Source: an uncultured Pelagibacteraceae bacterium (GTDB taxonomy: Bacteria > Pseudomonadota > Alphaproteobacteria > Pelagibacterales > AG-422-B15). From it: a stretch of 64,000 bases of DNA. A program made the translations under genes and the position numbers. How positions within the stretch are numbered: position 1 is the first letter of the stretch; every line of letters begins with the position of its first letter. The notes below the pieces were generated by a model. It searched no databases. It was not told the origin of the DNA and was given only the letters and a program-made list of their open reading frames with translations. Positions 45,288 to 54,962 of the stretch are shown piece by piece. The DNA lies in contig CABYZG010000002.1 of the NCBI GenBank assembly GCA_902523455.1, positions 107,652 to 171,651 on the forward strand, written 5' to 3'.

Positions 45288-45704
45288 TTAAAGTTGCTGA
45301 TCAAATTTAGATGGCTTCCAATCTTTTGGTGCCAATTCTAAATCTTCAAATTCAAAAGCAGGCGCGACGGTGCATCCAATTAAGCTATATGCTCCAGTAG
45401 ATTTCAAAGCAAACCAAGTTCCTTTTTCTACAGTGTACATAAAGTTATTATTAGATCCTATCTCATCAATTTGAAATTCCACACCATCTTTTGAAGTGTA
45501 TATGTTTAAAGGACTGCCTGAGTAAAAATGTAAAGTCTCAGTTTTTGTTATTCTGTGCCAGTGTGAGTTTTCGTGCTCTTCAAGTAAAAAATATATGTGA
45601 GTGACATCATCATTTCTAAAAATCTCAACGTAATGACCTCCCTCTGGATGGGGAGTCATTTTGTGTTCTTCAATTAAGGCTTTGACAATATTTTTATCAC
45701 TCAC
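45288..45704 (-). CDS. DUF985 (cupin_5) family protein
   Basis: This is a 138-residue single-domain cupin of the DUF985/YML079W type. The family pattern starts with LIEEHKMTPHPEGGHYVEIFRND, then IYFLLEEHENSHWHRITKTETLHFYSGSPL. The metal/ligand His residues fall in the HWHR segment, and the Glu after ITKTE in the next strand. VEKGTWFALKSTGAYSLIGCTVAPAFEFEDLELA is the usual C-terminal block. A sugar or small-molecule role has been proposed for the family but is not established. It lies 6 bases downstream of acs. Confidence 0.88.
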   Translation of the reverse strand: MSDKNIVKALIEEHKMTPHPEGGHYVEIFRNDDVTHIYFLLEEHENSHWHRITKTETLHFYSGSPLNIYTSKDGVEFQIDEIGSNNNFMYTVEKGTWFALKSTGAYSLIGCTVAPAFEFEDLELAPKDWKPSKFDQQL

Positions 45705-45710
45705 AAGAGA

Positions 45711-47651
45711 CTACTTGTTCATTCGATTTTCAACAAGATCATTAACCACAGCTGGTTCCGCTAATGTAGATGTATCACCTAAATTACTGTAATCATTTTC
45801 AGCAATCTTTCTTAAAATTCTTCTCATAATTTTTCCTGATCGAGTTTTTGGAAGTCCGGGTGCCCATTGTATTAAATCAGGTGATGCGATTGGGCCAATT
45901 TCTTTTCGAACCCATGCAACAAGTTCTTTATACAATTCATCTGATGTTTCTTCCCCTGCATTAAGTGTCACGTATGCATAGATGCCTTGGCCTTTTATGT
46001 CATGAGGGTAACCAACAACAGCTGCCTCACTAACTTTTGGATGAGCAACGAGAGCTGATTCAACTTCTGCTGTTCCCATTCTGTGACCAGATACATTTAT
46101 GACATCATCTACTCTTCCGGTGATCCAGTAATATCCATCTTCATCTCTTCTACACCCATCACCTGTAAAATATTTTCCATCGAATTGAGAGAAATACGTT
46201 TCAATGAATCTTTTGTGATCTCCGTAAACTGTTCTCATTTGACCAGGCCAAGAATCCGCTAAACAGAGAGAACCCTCGCAGGCTCCTTCAAGAATTTTTC
46301 CTTCAGCATCTAAAATTTCAGGTTTGACACCAAAGAAAGGTTTTGTTGCCGAACCTGGTTTCTGTGCAATTGCGCCAGGAAGAGGTGTAATTAAAATTCC
46401 ACCTGTTTCTGTTTGCCACCACGTGTCAACAATCGGACATTTTTTGTCACCAACGACATTATAATACCACATCCACGCTTCAGGATTAATTGGCTCACCA
46501 ACTGTTCCAAGCAGTTTTAGAGATGATCTACTGGTTTTTTTAACAGGATCTTCGCCTTCTCTCATTAGCGCTCTAATTGCAGTTGGTGCAGTGTAGAAAA
46601 TATTAATTTTGTGTTTATCGACCACTTCCCAAAAACGAGAGGCGCTAGGATAGTTTGGGACACCTTCAAACATGACAGTGACGGCACCATTCGCTAACGG
46701 GCCATATACAATGTAACTGTGCCCTGTAACCCAACCTACATCTGCCGTGCACCAATAAACGTCTCCATCTTTATAATCAAAGACATATTGATGTGTCATC
46801 GAGGCGTAAACCATATAACCACCAGTGGTGTGCATAACTCCTTTTGGTTTGCCAGTTGATCCAGATGTATACAATATAAAGAGAGGATCTTCTGCTGACA
46901 TTTCTTCAGGTGGACAATCATCAGATTCTTTTTCAGTTAGTTCATGATACCAAACATCTCTATCGTCGACCCAACCAATATCTCCACCTGTTCTTTTAAC
47001 AACAATACAATGACGAACTCCACCCGAGATAGAAATAGCTTCATCTGTATTTTTCTTCAATGGAATTGCTTTGCCCCCTCTTACGCCTTCATCCGCAGTG
47101 ATCACAATATCTGATTTGCAATCACTTATTCTTCCAGCTAATGAGTCTGGAGAAAAGCCACCAAATACAACAGAATGAATTGCACCAATCCTTGTGCACG
47201 CCAACATTGCGAACGCCGCTTCAGGAATCATTGGCATATAAATAGTTACACGATCACCTTTTTTAACACCAAGTGATTTCATGCCGTTAGCAAGCTTTGA
47301 TACCTCACTGTGTAATTCTTTATAAGATATGTGTTTTGAATCTGCTGGATCATCGCCTTCCCAAATGATCGCGGTTTGATCTGCTTTATCTTTTAAATGC
47401 CTGTCAATACAATTGCTTGATGCGTTGAGTGTACCGTCGTAGTACCACTTGATTGAAAAATTATCTTTATTGTAAGAAACGTCTTTTACTTTTGTATATG
47501 GTTTAATCCAATCAATTCTTTTACCGTGCTCACTCCAAAATTCTTCATTGTTGCTGAGAGAATTTTCATACCATTCATTATATTTAGTGGAATTAACCTG
47601 AGCTTCTGCAGACCATTCACTGCTTACTTCAAACTTTTCATTTTCACTCAT
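45711..47651 (-). CDS. acs: Acetyl-coenzyme A synthetase
   Basis: Acs activates acetate to acetyl-CoA through acetyl-AMP. The 646-residue adenylate-forming enzyme shows the P-loop motif [20 protein letters not shown] near residue 262, [10 protein letters not shown] near residue 410 and the hinge region [20 protein letters not shown]. The C-terminal [18 protein letters not shown] contains the catalytic Lys, a known acetylation site in the family. Motifs match acetate-specific Acs. The gene follows the EVE-domain gene by 12 bases. Confidence 0.97.
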   Translation of the reverse strand: MSENEKFEVSSEWSAEAQVNSTKYNEWYENSLSNNEEFWSEHGKRIDWIKPYTKVKDVSYNKDNFSIKWYYDGTLNASSNCIDRHLKDKADQTAIIWEGDDPADSKHISYKELHSEVSKLANGMKSLGVKKGDRVTIYMPMIPEAAFAMLACTRIGAIHSVVFGGFSPDSLAGRISDCKSDIVITADEGVRGGKAIPLKKNTDEAISISGGVRHCIVVKRTGGDIGWVDDRDVWYHELTEKESDDCPPEEMSAEDPLFILYTSGSTGKPKGVMHTTGGYMVYASMTHQYVFDYKDGDVYWCTADVGWVTGHSYIVYGPLANGAVTVMFEGVPNYPSASRFWEVVDKHKINIFYTAPTAIRALMREGEDPVKKTSRSSLKLLGTVGEPINPEAWMWYYNVVGDKKCPIVDTWWQTETGGILITPLPGAIAQKPGSATKPFFGVKPEILDAEGKILEGACEGSLCLADSWPGQMRTVYGDHKRFIETYFSQFDGKYFTGDGCRRDEDGYYWITGRVDDVINVSGHRMGTAEVESALVAHPKVSEAAVVGYPHDIKGQGIYAYVTLNAGEETSDELYKELVAWVRKEIGPIASPDLIQWAPGLPKTRSGKIMRRILRKIAENDYSNLGDTSTLAEPAVVNDLVENRMNK

Positions 47652-47663
47652 AAGGAAATTATA

Positions 47664-48080
47664 TTATTTGATACCACCGAGATTGCAAATAATTGTCCAC
47701 GACTTTTTGTCAATTGGCATAACCGAGAGGCGCGACTGTTTAACCAAGGCTAGGTGATTGAGTTTTGGATGCTCTTTTATTTGAGATAGGTTTACTTTAC
47801 TTTTAAGAGCTTTCACAGCTGCTACGGATACCATGCCAAAACGCTTTGATTTATCTGTAGGATCAGGATGATATTTCTTAACGACCTTAACGATGCCGAC
47901 AATATCTCTTTCTTTGACCGAGTGATAAAAAAAACAAAGATCGCCTATCTCCATTTTTTTCATATTGTTGGATGCTTGATAATTTCTCACACCATCCCAG
48001 CCTTCACCTTTACTCCCAGCTTTTACTTGCTCTTCCCATGACCATGTTTCAGGCTCAGATTTCATTAACCAGTAGTTCAT
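47664..48080 (-). CDS. EVE domain-containing protein
   Basis: This 138-residue protein consists of a single EVE domain, a PUA-like fold that in related proteins binds modified bases in DNA or RNA. Signatures are NYWLMKSEPETWSWEEQ at the N-terminus, WDGVRNYQASNNMKKMEIGDLCFFYHSV near residue 29, and VGIVKVVKKYHPDPTD. The C-terminal KQSRLSVMPIDKKSWTIICNLG contains the conserved Ser/Pro strand. No restriction or modification genes are adjacent, so it appears to be the housekeeping type found near tsaD/gpsA in many proteobacteria. Confidence 0.93.
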   Translation of the reverse strand: MNYWLMKSEPETWSWEEQVKAGSKGEGWDGVRNYQASNNMKKMEIGDLCFFYHSVKERDIVGIVKVVKKYHPDPTDKSKRFGMVSVAAVKALKSKVNLSQIKEHPKLNHLALVKQSRLSVMPIDKKSWTIICNLGGIK

Positions 48081-48081
48081 T

Positions 48082-49080
48082 TTATTCCTTTGTGATTGGT
48101 CTATTCAAGAGTTCTTGAATTGTAACATCAATATTTTTCTTTCGGTATAAAACTTTGTAAATAGCGTCATTGATTGGCAAATCCAATTTTTTTTCAATAG
48201 ATAGTTTTTTTAATGCCCTAACAGTGAATACTCCCTCAGCGATTGAAAACTTTTTTTCAATTATTTGATTAAGTGTTTTACCTTTTGCAAGATCAATTCC
48301 TAAAGAAAAATTTCTAGACTCTTTAGAGGAGCAAGTAAGAAATAAATCTCCCATACCAGACAGTCCAGCAAGTGTACTCTTTTTTGCGTTCATGGATTGG
48401 GCTACAATTTTTATTTCTGCAAAACTTCTAGATATAATTGAAGCAACCGCGTTTTCACCATATTTTTTTCCAAAGACAATCCCACTAGCTATTGCATAAA
48501 TGTTTTTTAAAGCTCCCGCTATTTGCGATCCAATAATATCATCAGATAAATAGGGTCTTAATGTTGGAGACTTGATGAGTTGAGCAATTTGATTTGCAAC
48601 TTGATCGCTTTTAGAAGCAACGACAGTAGCGGCTGGTAAACCCTTTGCAATCTCAGCTGCAAAATTTGGTCCTGAGATTATTGCAACCTTATTTTTTGGA
48701 AATATTGAATTTACTATTTCACTTGGCAATTTCAAAGTATTCATTTCTATTCCTTTGGAGCAACAAACAAACAACGCTTTAGTTCCAATCTTTTTTTTTA
48801 GCTTCAACAAATTAGTAGATAAATATTGAACAGGGGAGACCAAAAAAAGAATTTCACATTTTGCAACATCAATAATTGATGTAGTGCACTCTATTTTTTT
48901 ACTTAATTTTATTTTTGGTAAATATCTCTTATTTTCAGATAGTTTGTTGATGTTATCGCAAACACTTTTCTCTTTCGCCCACAAAATAACTTTCTCTTTT
49001 TTAGCTATAATGTTTGCTAATGCGGTTCCCCATGCACCACTACCAATTACGCCAATTTTATATACTTTCCTATCCTTCAA
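48082..49080 (-). CDS. gpsA: Glycerol-3-phosphate dehydrogenase [NAD(P)+]
   Basis: GpsA makes sn-glycerol-3-phosphate for phospholipids. The 332-residue protein has the Rossmann motif IGVIGSGAWGTALANIIA, SGPNFAAEIAKGLPAATVVAS and ALKNIYAIASGIVFGKKYGENAVAS with the catalytic Lys. AGLSGMGDLFLTCSSKESRNF follows. The only start that keeps the nucleotide fold is a TTG at 49080, inside the tsaD 3' end (11-bp overlap). It is followed by the EVE-domain gene, 1 base away. Confidence 0.95.
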   Translation of the reverse strand: MKDRKVYKIGVIGSGAWGTALANIIAKKEKVILWAKEKSVCDNINKLSENKRYLPKIKLSKKIECTTSIIDVAKCEILFLVSPVQYLSTNLLKLKKKIGTKALFVCCSKGIEMNTLKLPSEIVNSIFPKNKVAIISGPNFAAEIAKGLPAATVVASKSDQVANQIAQLIKSPTLRPYLSDDIIGSQIAGALKNIYAIASGIVFGKKYGENAVASIISRSFAEIKIVAQSMNAKKSTLAGLSGMGDLFLTCSSKESRNFSLGIDLAKGKTLNQIIEKKFSIAEGVFTVRALKKLSIEKKLDLPINDAIYKVLYRKKNIDVTIQELLNRPITKE

Positions 49081-50146
49081 CAGCTCTTTTACCCTTCATG
49101 AATACAGCATTCTTATCAAGCGGCCATCTTGGTTTTGGTTTAAAATTTGACTTATTGAATTTTCCTCTCTCAAACCTCTCTATCCCTGCATAAGCAATCA
49201 TTGCGCCATTGTCTGTGCAATATTTAATTGAAGGAAACAGGAATTCACAATCTTCCAATTTACCGAGTTCTTCAAGTGTATGACGAATACTTTTATTTGC
49301 AGCTACACCGCCTGCAACAACGACTTTTATATTATTTTTTGACTTAACTATTTTTTTATATTCATCGATGGCATTCTTTGTCTTTCTGTAAATTATTTTA
49401 TTTATTGTTTTTTGAAATGAAGCCGACATATCTTTTTTAAATCTTTCTGTACATTTATTTTTGGCAACTATATTGGCAACGGCTGATTTTAATCCAGCAA
49501 ACGAGAAGTGGGCATTTTTTTCACGTATAAGAGGCATTGGTAGTGCAAAGCGATCCCCATCTCCTTTCATTGCATACTTTTCGATTTCAGGTCCGCCAGG
49601 ATAACCTAACTTCAAAAGTCGTGCAGTTTTGTCAAAAGCCTCGCCAAGTGCATCGTCTATAGTTGTTCCAATCCGTTTGTACGAGTTAAAACTCTTTATT
49701 ATTGTAAATTCTGTATGACCACCAGATACAAGCAGCAAAAGATATGGATATGCTATGTCTTTTTCTAATTTAATTGAAAGTGCGTGACCCTCTAAGTGAT
49801 TAACTGCAATAAATGGCTTATTTAAAAAATGTGCCAGTGTTTTGCCAGCTACTACACCGACTAATAATCCTCCAAGTAAGCCTGGACCCGCTGTAGCTGC
49901 AATCGCGTTTAACTGTTTTAAATTGATTTTTGCTTTCTTAAGAGCCATGACAATCAGTTTATCAATTACGTCGGAGTGAGCTCGAGCGGCTAATTCAGGC
50001 ACTACGCCACCATAAAATTTATGGATATCAATTTGAGATTTTACAATGTTTGATAAAACCTTAATTTTATTACCAGTTTTTTCGACAATGGACACTGATG
50101 TTTCATCACAACTAGACTCAATACCGATTACCCGAATTTTTTTCAT
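49070..50146 (-). CDS. tsaD: tRNA N6-adenosine threonylcarbamoyltransferase TsaD
   Basis: TsaD transfers the threonylcarbamoyl group to A37 of ANN-reading tRNAs. The 358-residue ASKHA-fold protein starts VIGIESSCDETSVSIV and has the metal-binding HxxxH in AVNHLEGHALS near residue 115. LLLLVSGGHTEF, DDALGEAFDKTARLL and VVAGGVAANKSIRHTL follow. All motifs are intact. It is divergent from hemC across 93 bp, the tsaD/hemC junction seen in many alphaproteobacteria. Confidence 0.96.
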   Translation of the reverse strand: MKKIRVIGIESSCDETSVSIVEKTGNKIKVLSNIVKSQIDIHKFYGGVVPELAARAHSDVIDKLIVMALKKAKINLKQLNAIAATAGPGLLGGLLVGVVAGKTLAHFLNKPFIAVNHLEGHALSIKLEKDIAYPYLLLLVSGGHTEFTIIKSFNSYKRIGTTIDDALGEAFDKTARLLKLGYPGGPEIEKYAMKGDGDRFALPMPLIREKNAHFSFAGLKSAVANIVAKNKCTERFKKDMSASFQKTINKIIYRKTKNAIDEYKKIVKSKNNIKVVVAGGVAANKSIRHTLEELGKLEDCEFLFPSIKYCTDNGAMIAYAGIERFERGKFNKSNFKPKPRWPLDKNAVFMKGKRAVEG

Positions 50147-50239
50147 ATCAAAATCTACTCTTTCACGAATTTGAATTAATTTACGCTAATTAATATATAC
50201 TATGAAATCAATGATATATATTTTTAACGTTGAAGCGTA

Positions 50240-51205
50240 ATGTCAAAATTAAACAAAATTTTTATTGGTATTAGAGAAAGCAAATTATCAAGGGCTCAAA
50301 CAGAAATATTTATAAAAGAAGCTAATAAAAGTGAATATATAAAAGATAACTACTGTTTTGAGATCAAAACAATCAAAACAACTGGAGATATACATAATAC
50401 GCACCGTCTGGATCGATTAGGAGGAAAGGGACTCTTTATAAAGGAGATTGAGGAACAGATTTTATCTGGAACTATCGATTTGGGTATCCACTCGCTCAAA
50501 GATGTTCCTTCACAAGACACTATCGATGAGCTTGAACTTATTTATTGGAGTGAAAGAGTAAAGTCTAACGATGTTTTAATATCAAACTCAGGAAAAAAAA
50601 TTACTGAATTAGAACCAGGCTCCATTGTTGGCACCAGTTCAATAAGAAGAAGGGCACAAATTTTAAATTTACGTCAAGACCTGAACATTAAGCTACTGAG
50701 GGGCAATGTAGACACACGTTTGAAAAAGTTAAGGAACAAGGAATATGATGCAATAATATTGAGTCATGCAGGTCTTACGAGGATGGGATTGGAAAGTGAG
50801 ATTACTGAAGTACTTGAATTTAACAATTTCTTGCCAGCTGCATGTCAAGGGGTAGTCGCGGTACAAGCAAAAAAAAATTTTGTTTTAAAAAAAATAATTG
50901 GTGCACTCAGTAATAAAATATCAGAGGAAGAGTCAACAGCTGAGAGATTGGTTTTAAAAAAAATTAATGCGAATTGTAACAGTCCTGTTTCTGTTTATGC
51001 AAAGATTTTAGATGGAGGAGTAACAATCAAATGTGAAATATTTGAACACTCAGGAAATAAAATATTTCAAAGCTCTTTATCGGCTGACAAAAACAATATT
51101 AAAGAACTAAGCATAAGTCTTGCAAATGATATTATTAGATCAGTCGGTCAAAAAAAATTAAATGAATTAGATGTTCTAAAAGATGATTTTACTTACCAGG
51201 CATAA
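50240..51205 (+). CDS. hemC: Hydroxymethylbilane synthase (porphobilinogen deaminase)
   Basis: HemC polymerises four porphobilinogens into hydroxymethylbilane. The 321-residue protein has IGIRESKLSRAQTEIF, KTTGD, LGGKGLFIKEIEEQIL and DLGIHSLKDVPSQ with the catalytic Asp. GTSSIRRRAQIL, LRGNVDTRLKKL and LPAACQGVVAVQ follow. The dipyrromethane-binding Cys is in NANCNSPVSVYA near residue 248. It overlaps hemD by 23 bp. Confidence 0.96.
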   Translation: MSKLNKIFIGIRESKLSRAQTEIFIKEANKSEYIKDNYCFEIKTIKTTGDIHNTHRLDRLGGKGLFIKEIEEQILSGTIDLGIHSLKDVPSQDTIDELELIYWSERVKSNDVLISNSGKKITELEPGSIVGTSSIRRRAQILNLRQDLNIKLLRGNVDTRLKKLRNKEYDAIILSHAGLTRMGLESEITEVLEFNNFLPAACQGVVAVQAKKNFVLKKIIGALSNKISEEESTAERLVLKKINANCNSPVSVYAKILDGGVTIKCEIFEHSGNKIFQSSLSADKNNIKELSISLANDIIRSVGQKKLNELDVLKDDFTYQA

Positions 51206-51905
51206 AGAAGAAAATCTTTTTATTAAAAAGAAACTCTTAACTAAAAATATAAACTCAATCAGTGAACCAATTACTCATGTAAGTCATCTCTCAAAAAAAT
51301 TACAAGCAGAAAATAAAAAAGTATTTTTAGTTGGAAGTCAGCAGACATTAAAAACAATCAAACTCAAAAAAAACCTAAAGTATTTGAATAAATCTATTTT
51401 TTTTATTATTGGAAAAAAAAGCGCATCACATTTTAAGAAACTTAAATTAAAAGTTAAGTTAGTTGGAATTGATAGTACTGATTTGGTCTCTAAGATTAAA
51501 AAAAATAAAATCTATAAAGATCATAAAATTGAGTATCTTTGCAGCAACATAAATAATTCATCACTGATTGCAGATTTAAAAAAAACAAAAAAAGAAATTA
51601 AAAAAAATATTCTCTATAAAATTACACCAAAAAAACATTTCCAGAAAAGAACACTCAGTTCTCTAAATCATGATAAAATTAAAGTTGTGATGCTTTTTTC
51701 AAAGTTCAACTGCGATACCTTTTTAAAAATATGCAAACACCACAAGATCCAAAAAAAAAATTTATGTAAGATCCATTTTATTACGATGAGCAAACGCAAT
51801 TCGTCCAAACTCATTAAACTTGGCATGCAAGTAAGTTGGCCAGCAAAACCAGAACTTCTTCCAATGATTAAATTGGCAATTAAAAAGTATAAATCTAACT
51901 TCTAA
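51183..51905 (+). CDS. hemD: Putative uroporphyrinogen-III synthase
   Basis: This 240-residue, very Lys-rich protein directly overlaps the end of hemC, the normal place for hemD, which cyclises hydroxymethylbilane to uroporphyrinogen III. HemD sequences are poorly conserved. Here the supporting pieces are the ILLTRHKEEN start, the KKVFLVGSQQTLKTI strand-helix, FFIIGKKSASHFKKL, and the late VVMLFSKFNCDTFLKIC with ITMSKRNSSKLIKLGM. Together these match the two-lobed HemD plan. The assignment leans on context. A run of ten A bases occurs at about 51751-51760 within the gene. Confidence 0.72.
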   Translation: MILLTRHKEENLFIKKKLLTKNINSISEPITHVSHLSKKLQAENKKVFLVGSQQTLKTIKLKKNLKYLNKSIFFIIGKKSASHFKKLKLKVKLVGIDSTDLVSKIKKNKIYKDHKIEYLCSNINNSSLIADLKKTKKEIKKNILYKITPKKHFQKRTLSSLNHDKIKVVMLFSKFNCDTFLKICKHHKIQKKNLCKIHFITMSKRNSSKLIKLGMQVSWPAKPELLPMIKLAIKKYKSNF

Positions 51906-52065
51906 AGATCTAGTGTTATTTTTATAACATTTTTGAGTGACAAAATTCTGCTGGATAAAACCTCATTATGCGTACAAATTATTTTTTGGCTGTTTTTAGG
52001 GATTTATTTTTGTTTCAATTCAATTACAGCCACTAAAAAACAAGTATTTTCCGATGTTTAATTGC

Positions 52066-52094
52066 TTGACTAAATTTGTTTTTTTAAGTTCAAT
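52066..52094 (+). promoter_or_regulatory. Candidate sigma-70 promoter before the DUF1302 gene
   Basis: TTGACT (52066-52071), a 17-base spacer and TTCAAT (52089-52094) give a plausible promoter 46 bases before the start. It lies in a 234-bp AT-rich gap that otherwise shows no gene. A strong ribosome-binding site AGGGGGA at 52124-52130 follows, 9 bases before ATG 52140, stronger than most in the window. Confidence 0.45.
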
Positions 52095-52139
52095 GGTTCA
52101 ATATTTAATTGTAATAGGTACATAGGGGGACTTATTTAT

Positions 52140-54944
52140 ATGTCAACGAACAATATTTTTGGGTCATTTGTAAAGATACTATTTGCTGTATCACTTTTGC
52201 AAATGTCATCTATCGCTGTAAAAGCTAACGACTTAAGCTTTGGTGGCTTTGAAGGAACGTTATCAACAATTGTATCTTCAGGTGTTGCAATTCGAACTGA
52301 AGATAATAGCTGCAGACTAATATCAGGAGACTCACTTAACCCTGATGGTGCTGGCGCGGAAGACAGATCAGCTACTGTTGGTTTCGTTGGTCATTACGCA
52401 GACAATGGAAATGGTGGTTGTAATATTTATGAAACTGACACGTATGGTAATACTTCATCAAAAACCATTTCAAGAGTTAATTCAAACCAGGATGATGGTA
52501 AATTAAACTTTGGTAAAGGTGATGTGTTTGATGGCGGTAATACTATTTCGTTAAGTTACTTTGGTACTAATAGCCAAGGTGTTAGCTTAAACCTCTCAGG
52601 TACAGCTTACTACAACGCTGCTTTAGATTTTAACGATCCAACATTTAAAGCATTCACTACAGATCAAAAAGATTATTTTGAAAATCAATACAAGCTTGGT
52701 AATGCTTATGTCAGTGTCCCTCTTACTGATAGTGTAAGTATTACAGCTGGAAACTATATTCAGTCACAAGGTGTGACTGCTTTATTGCCAATCGGTGTAA
52801 ATGTTGTTAACCCAGTGAACCTACCCCTATTACGTTCACCAGGTGCACAATTAAAAGACGCACTGCTTCCTCAAGCAATGATTGGAATGACTGCATTTAT
52901 GGATAATGGCATAACGTTAGATGCTTATTATCAGATTGAACAAAAAGAAGTTGAAATTGACGCCGCGGGATCTTTCTATGGCAGTGACTTTGTTGGAAAA
53001 TATTCAAGCACTGACTTGATGAATTCGCCAAACTACAGAGAGAATAAAAATATTCCTTTTGCTGGAAACTATCACGACGCAGCAACATGTTTTGCTGACG
53101 GTATAACTGGTCAATGTAAAGATACTCAATTATGGGCTGGTCTTGCAACAGATGGTACTGGTACGCCTACTAATAGTGGAGAAGGCGCTCTTCACTTAAA
53201 CTATGCTCAACTTGGTGGTGGTGGATCAGCATTATTACTTGCTGGTTGGAACGCCCTTAATGATCCTGAAACATCTGGCGTGGCTGATGCAACAGACCTT
53301 GATAGTTTAATCACTAACTCACTAACTGCTGCAAGCGCTACGATGCTATATTCAGGACCGGGTGCTCAGAATACTGGTGTCACTCTAACTGATGCTCAAA
53401 TTAATGGTTCACTTACAAGATTGTATTCTCAGTGGAGAGGTGTTGGTCATACTTCTGGTTTAGTCTCAGTTGCACGTGCAGCTGACGTCAAAGCTGATGA
53501 CAGTGGACAATATGGTATTAACCTATCAGGATATCTTGATGATATTGGTCAAGGTGTTGAGTGGGGACTATATTTTAATAACTCACATTCTAACGCTCCA
53601 AGAGTACGTTTCTTAACAATTGCTGATGGATATGCATCAACACTTTATTCAATGTATGCCATTCAAGATGGATCAAAGGATTACACAGATAGTGACGTCA
53701 GTGCGTTTGAGCAGGCACAAGCAAGTGTTGCTTATGGTTCATTAATTTGTGGAGTTGTTTATAAAGCTGGTTTGGGATCTGCTGCTCCATATGCATCGTT
53801 TAACGCAACGGCTGCAGAAGGTATTTCTACAGCGTCTTATGTACATGACCCTGAAGCATGTTACGCGTTTATGAATACTGCTGGTGGCTTAGCATATCAA
53901 AAACAATTAGCAGGTATTACATCAACTACTTATGCAAGTTTAGCAGAAGCACAAGCAGCTGTTCATGCACAAGCAACGGGTGCGACTAACGGTGCAATAG
54001 CAACTCTTGGATTTGGTAACGCCGCTCGATATCAGATTTACTATCCTGAGGATATTCAAACAATCGGTGCTTCTGTTTCAACTGGAGTGGGTTCATGGGC
54101 AACAAACTATGAAGTTGCATTCAGACCTGACTATCCATTCCAAATCTCAGTGCCTCAATTGTTGTTAAATGTTTACGACTCAACTGGTGGTACAATGATT
54201 CAGAACTTAACTAGCTATGCAACAGCTGGTGCTAATCAGAGTGCCTTAGCGGCTGCTAACGCTTTATCACTCAATAAATGGTCGTCTCAACCTAACTGTG
54301 ATATCTCATCTGCAACTGGTAAAATGTCCACTGAAATGTCTGGATATGCAACTTGTGATGGAACAGCCGAGTTTGATGCTTGGACGTTCGATTTTAACGC
54401 TGCGAGATCATTTACACCGTCAGACCCAATCGCTGCTAATGCAGGGGCTGATGGCGGTTTTGTTCTCGTTGAAATCGGAGCAGTTTGGATCCCTGACTTA
54501 GATTCAAAGCAGGGACTAGTTTCAACAAATCACCAAGCATTTGGACATGATAACTATGGCGGTGGATGTGTAGACATCGCTGGAACAAGCAGTCTTGCAG
54601 TTCAAAGCAACGCACTATTTGGTGATGGCTATTGTGAGAACAATTCAGAAGCTGATCAGTTGGCAATGACTAGTCGTATTAGAGCTGGCTTAAGCTACTT
54701 TAACTTTTATAATTCTCCGTGGACTTTCTCACCATCAATAGGCATTGATTATGACTTCTCTGGTAATGGAGCGTCATCTTTAGGCGGTTATGTTGAGGAT
54801 GAAATGAGCATTACACTTGGAAGTTCATTCTCTAATGGCGGAACATCTATAAGTTTAAACTACGTTGCTGAACTTGGTGATTATGAAGATAACACCAGCT
54901 CTGATAGAGATTATCTCTCAGCAACTGTTTCACATGCATTTTAA
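52140..54944 (+). CDS. DUF1302 family outer-membrane protein
   Basis: This 934-residue secreted protein has a signal peptide (SFVKILFAVSLLQMSSIAVKA) followed by NDLSFGGFEGTLSTIVSSGVAIR, the usual DUF1302 opening. The body contains barrel-type strands and several Cys-containing inserts (DATCFADGITGQCKDTQ, DPEACYAFMN, CDISSATGKMSTEMSGYATCDG). It ends ATVSHAF, a C-terminal Phe that fits an outer-membrane barrel. It is longer than many DUF1302 proteins. DUF1302 genes are commonly paired with DUF1329 genes, as here, sometimes beside RND-type exporters, and the substrate is unknown. Codon use is less AT-rich than its neighbours, suggesting strong expression. Confidence 0.85.
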   Translation: MSTNNIFGSFVKILFAVSLLQMSSIAVKANDLSFGGFEGTLSTIVSSGVAIRTEDNSCRLISGDSLNPDGAGAEDRSATVGFVGHYADNGNGGCNIYETDTYGNTSSKTISRVNSNQDDGKLNFGKGDVFDGGNTISLSYFGTNSQGVSLNLSGTAYYNAALDFNDPTFKAFTTDQKDYFENQYKLGNAYVSVPLTDSVSITAGNYIQSQGVTALLPIGVNVVNPVNLPLLRSPGAQLKDALLPQAMIGMTAFMDNGITLDAYYQIEQKEVEIDAAGSFYGSDFVGKYSSTDLMNSPNYRENKNIPFAGNYHDAATCFADGITGQCKDTQLWAGLATDGTGTPTNSGEGALHLNYAQLGGGGSALLLAGWNALNDPETSGVADATDLDSLITNSLTAASATMLYSGPGAQNTGVTLTDAQINGSLTRLYSQWRGVGHTSGLVSVARAADVKADDSGQYGINLSGYLDDIGQGVEWGLYFNNSHSNAPRVRFLTIADGYASTLYSMYAIQDGSKDYTDSDVSAFEQAQASVAYGSLICGVVYKAGLGSAAPYASFNATAAEGISTASYVHDPEACYAFMNTAGGLAYQKQLAGITSTTYASLAEAQAAVHAQATGATNGAIATLGFGNAARYQIYYPEDIQTIGASVSTGVGSWATNYEVAFRPDYPFQISVPQLLLNVYDSTGGTMIQNLTSYATAGANQSALAAANALSLNKWSSQPNCDISSATGKMSTEMSGYATCDGTAEFDAWTFDFNAARSFTPSDPIAANAGADGGFVLVEIGAVWIPDLDSKQGLVSTNHQAFGHDNYGGGCVDIAGTSSLAVQSNALFGDGYCENNSEADQLAMTSRIRAGLSYFNFYNSPWTFSPSIGIDYDFSGNGASSLGGYVEDEMSITLGSSFSNGGTSISLNYVAELGDYEDNTSSDRDYLSATVSHAF

Positions 54945-54962
54945 TTTAGGAAAGGTTAAAAA

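Noticed and set aside
47664..48080. EVE-domain protein as part of a modification-dependent defence system
   Set aside because: No nuclease, helicase or methyltransferase neighbours. It sits in the housekeeping tsaD-gpsA run.
51906..52139. 234-bp gap before the DUF1302 gene as a possible small RNA or riboswitch
   Set aside because: Only a promoter-like pair and a ribosome-binding site are visible, with no stable hairpins or known aptamer patterns.
52897..53148. Minus-strand open frame within the DUF1302 gene, and similar shadows in other genes
   Set aside because: They have no start signals or family features and lie wholly inside well-supported genes on the other strand.
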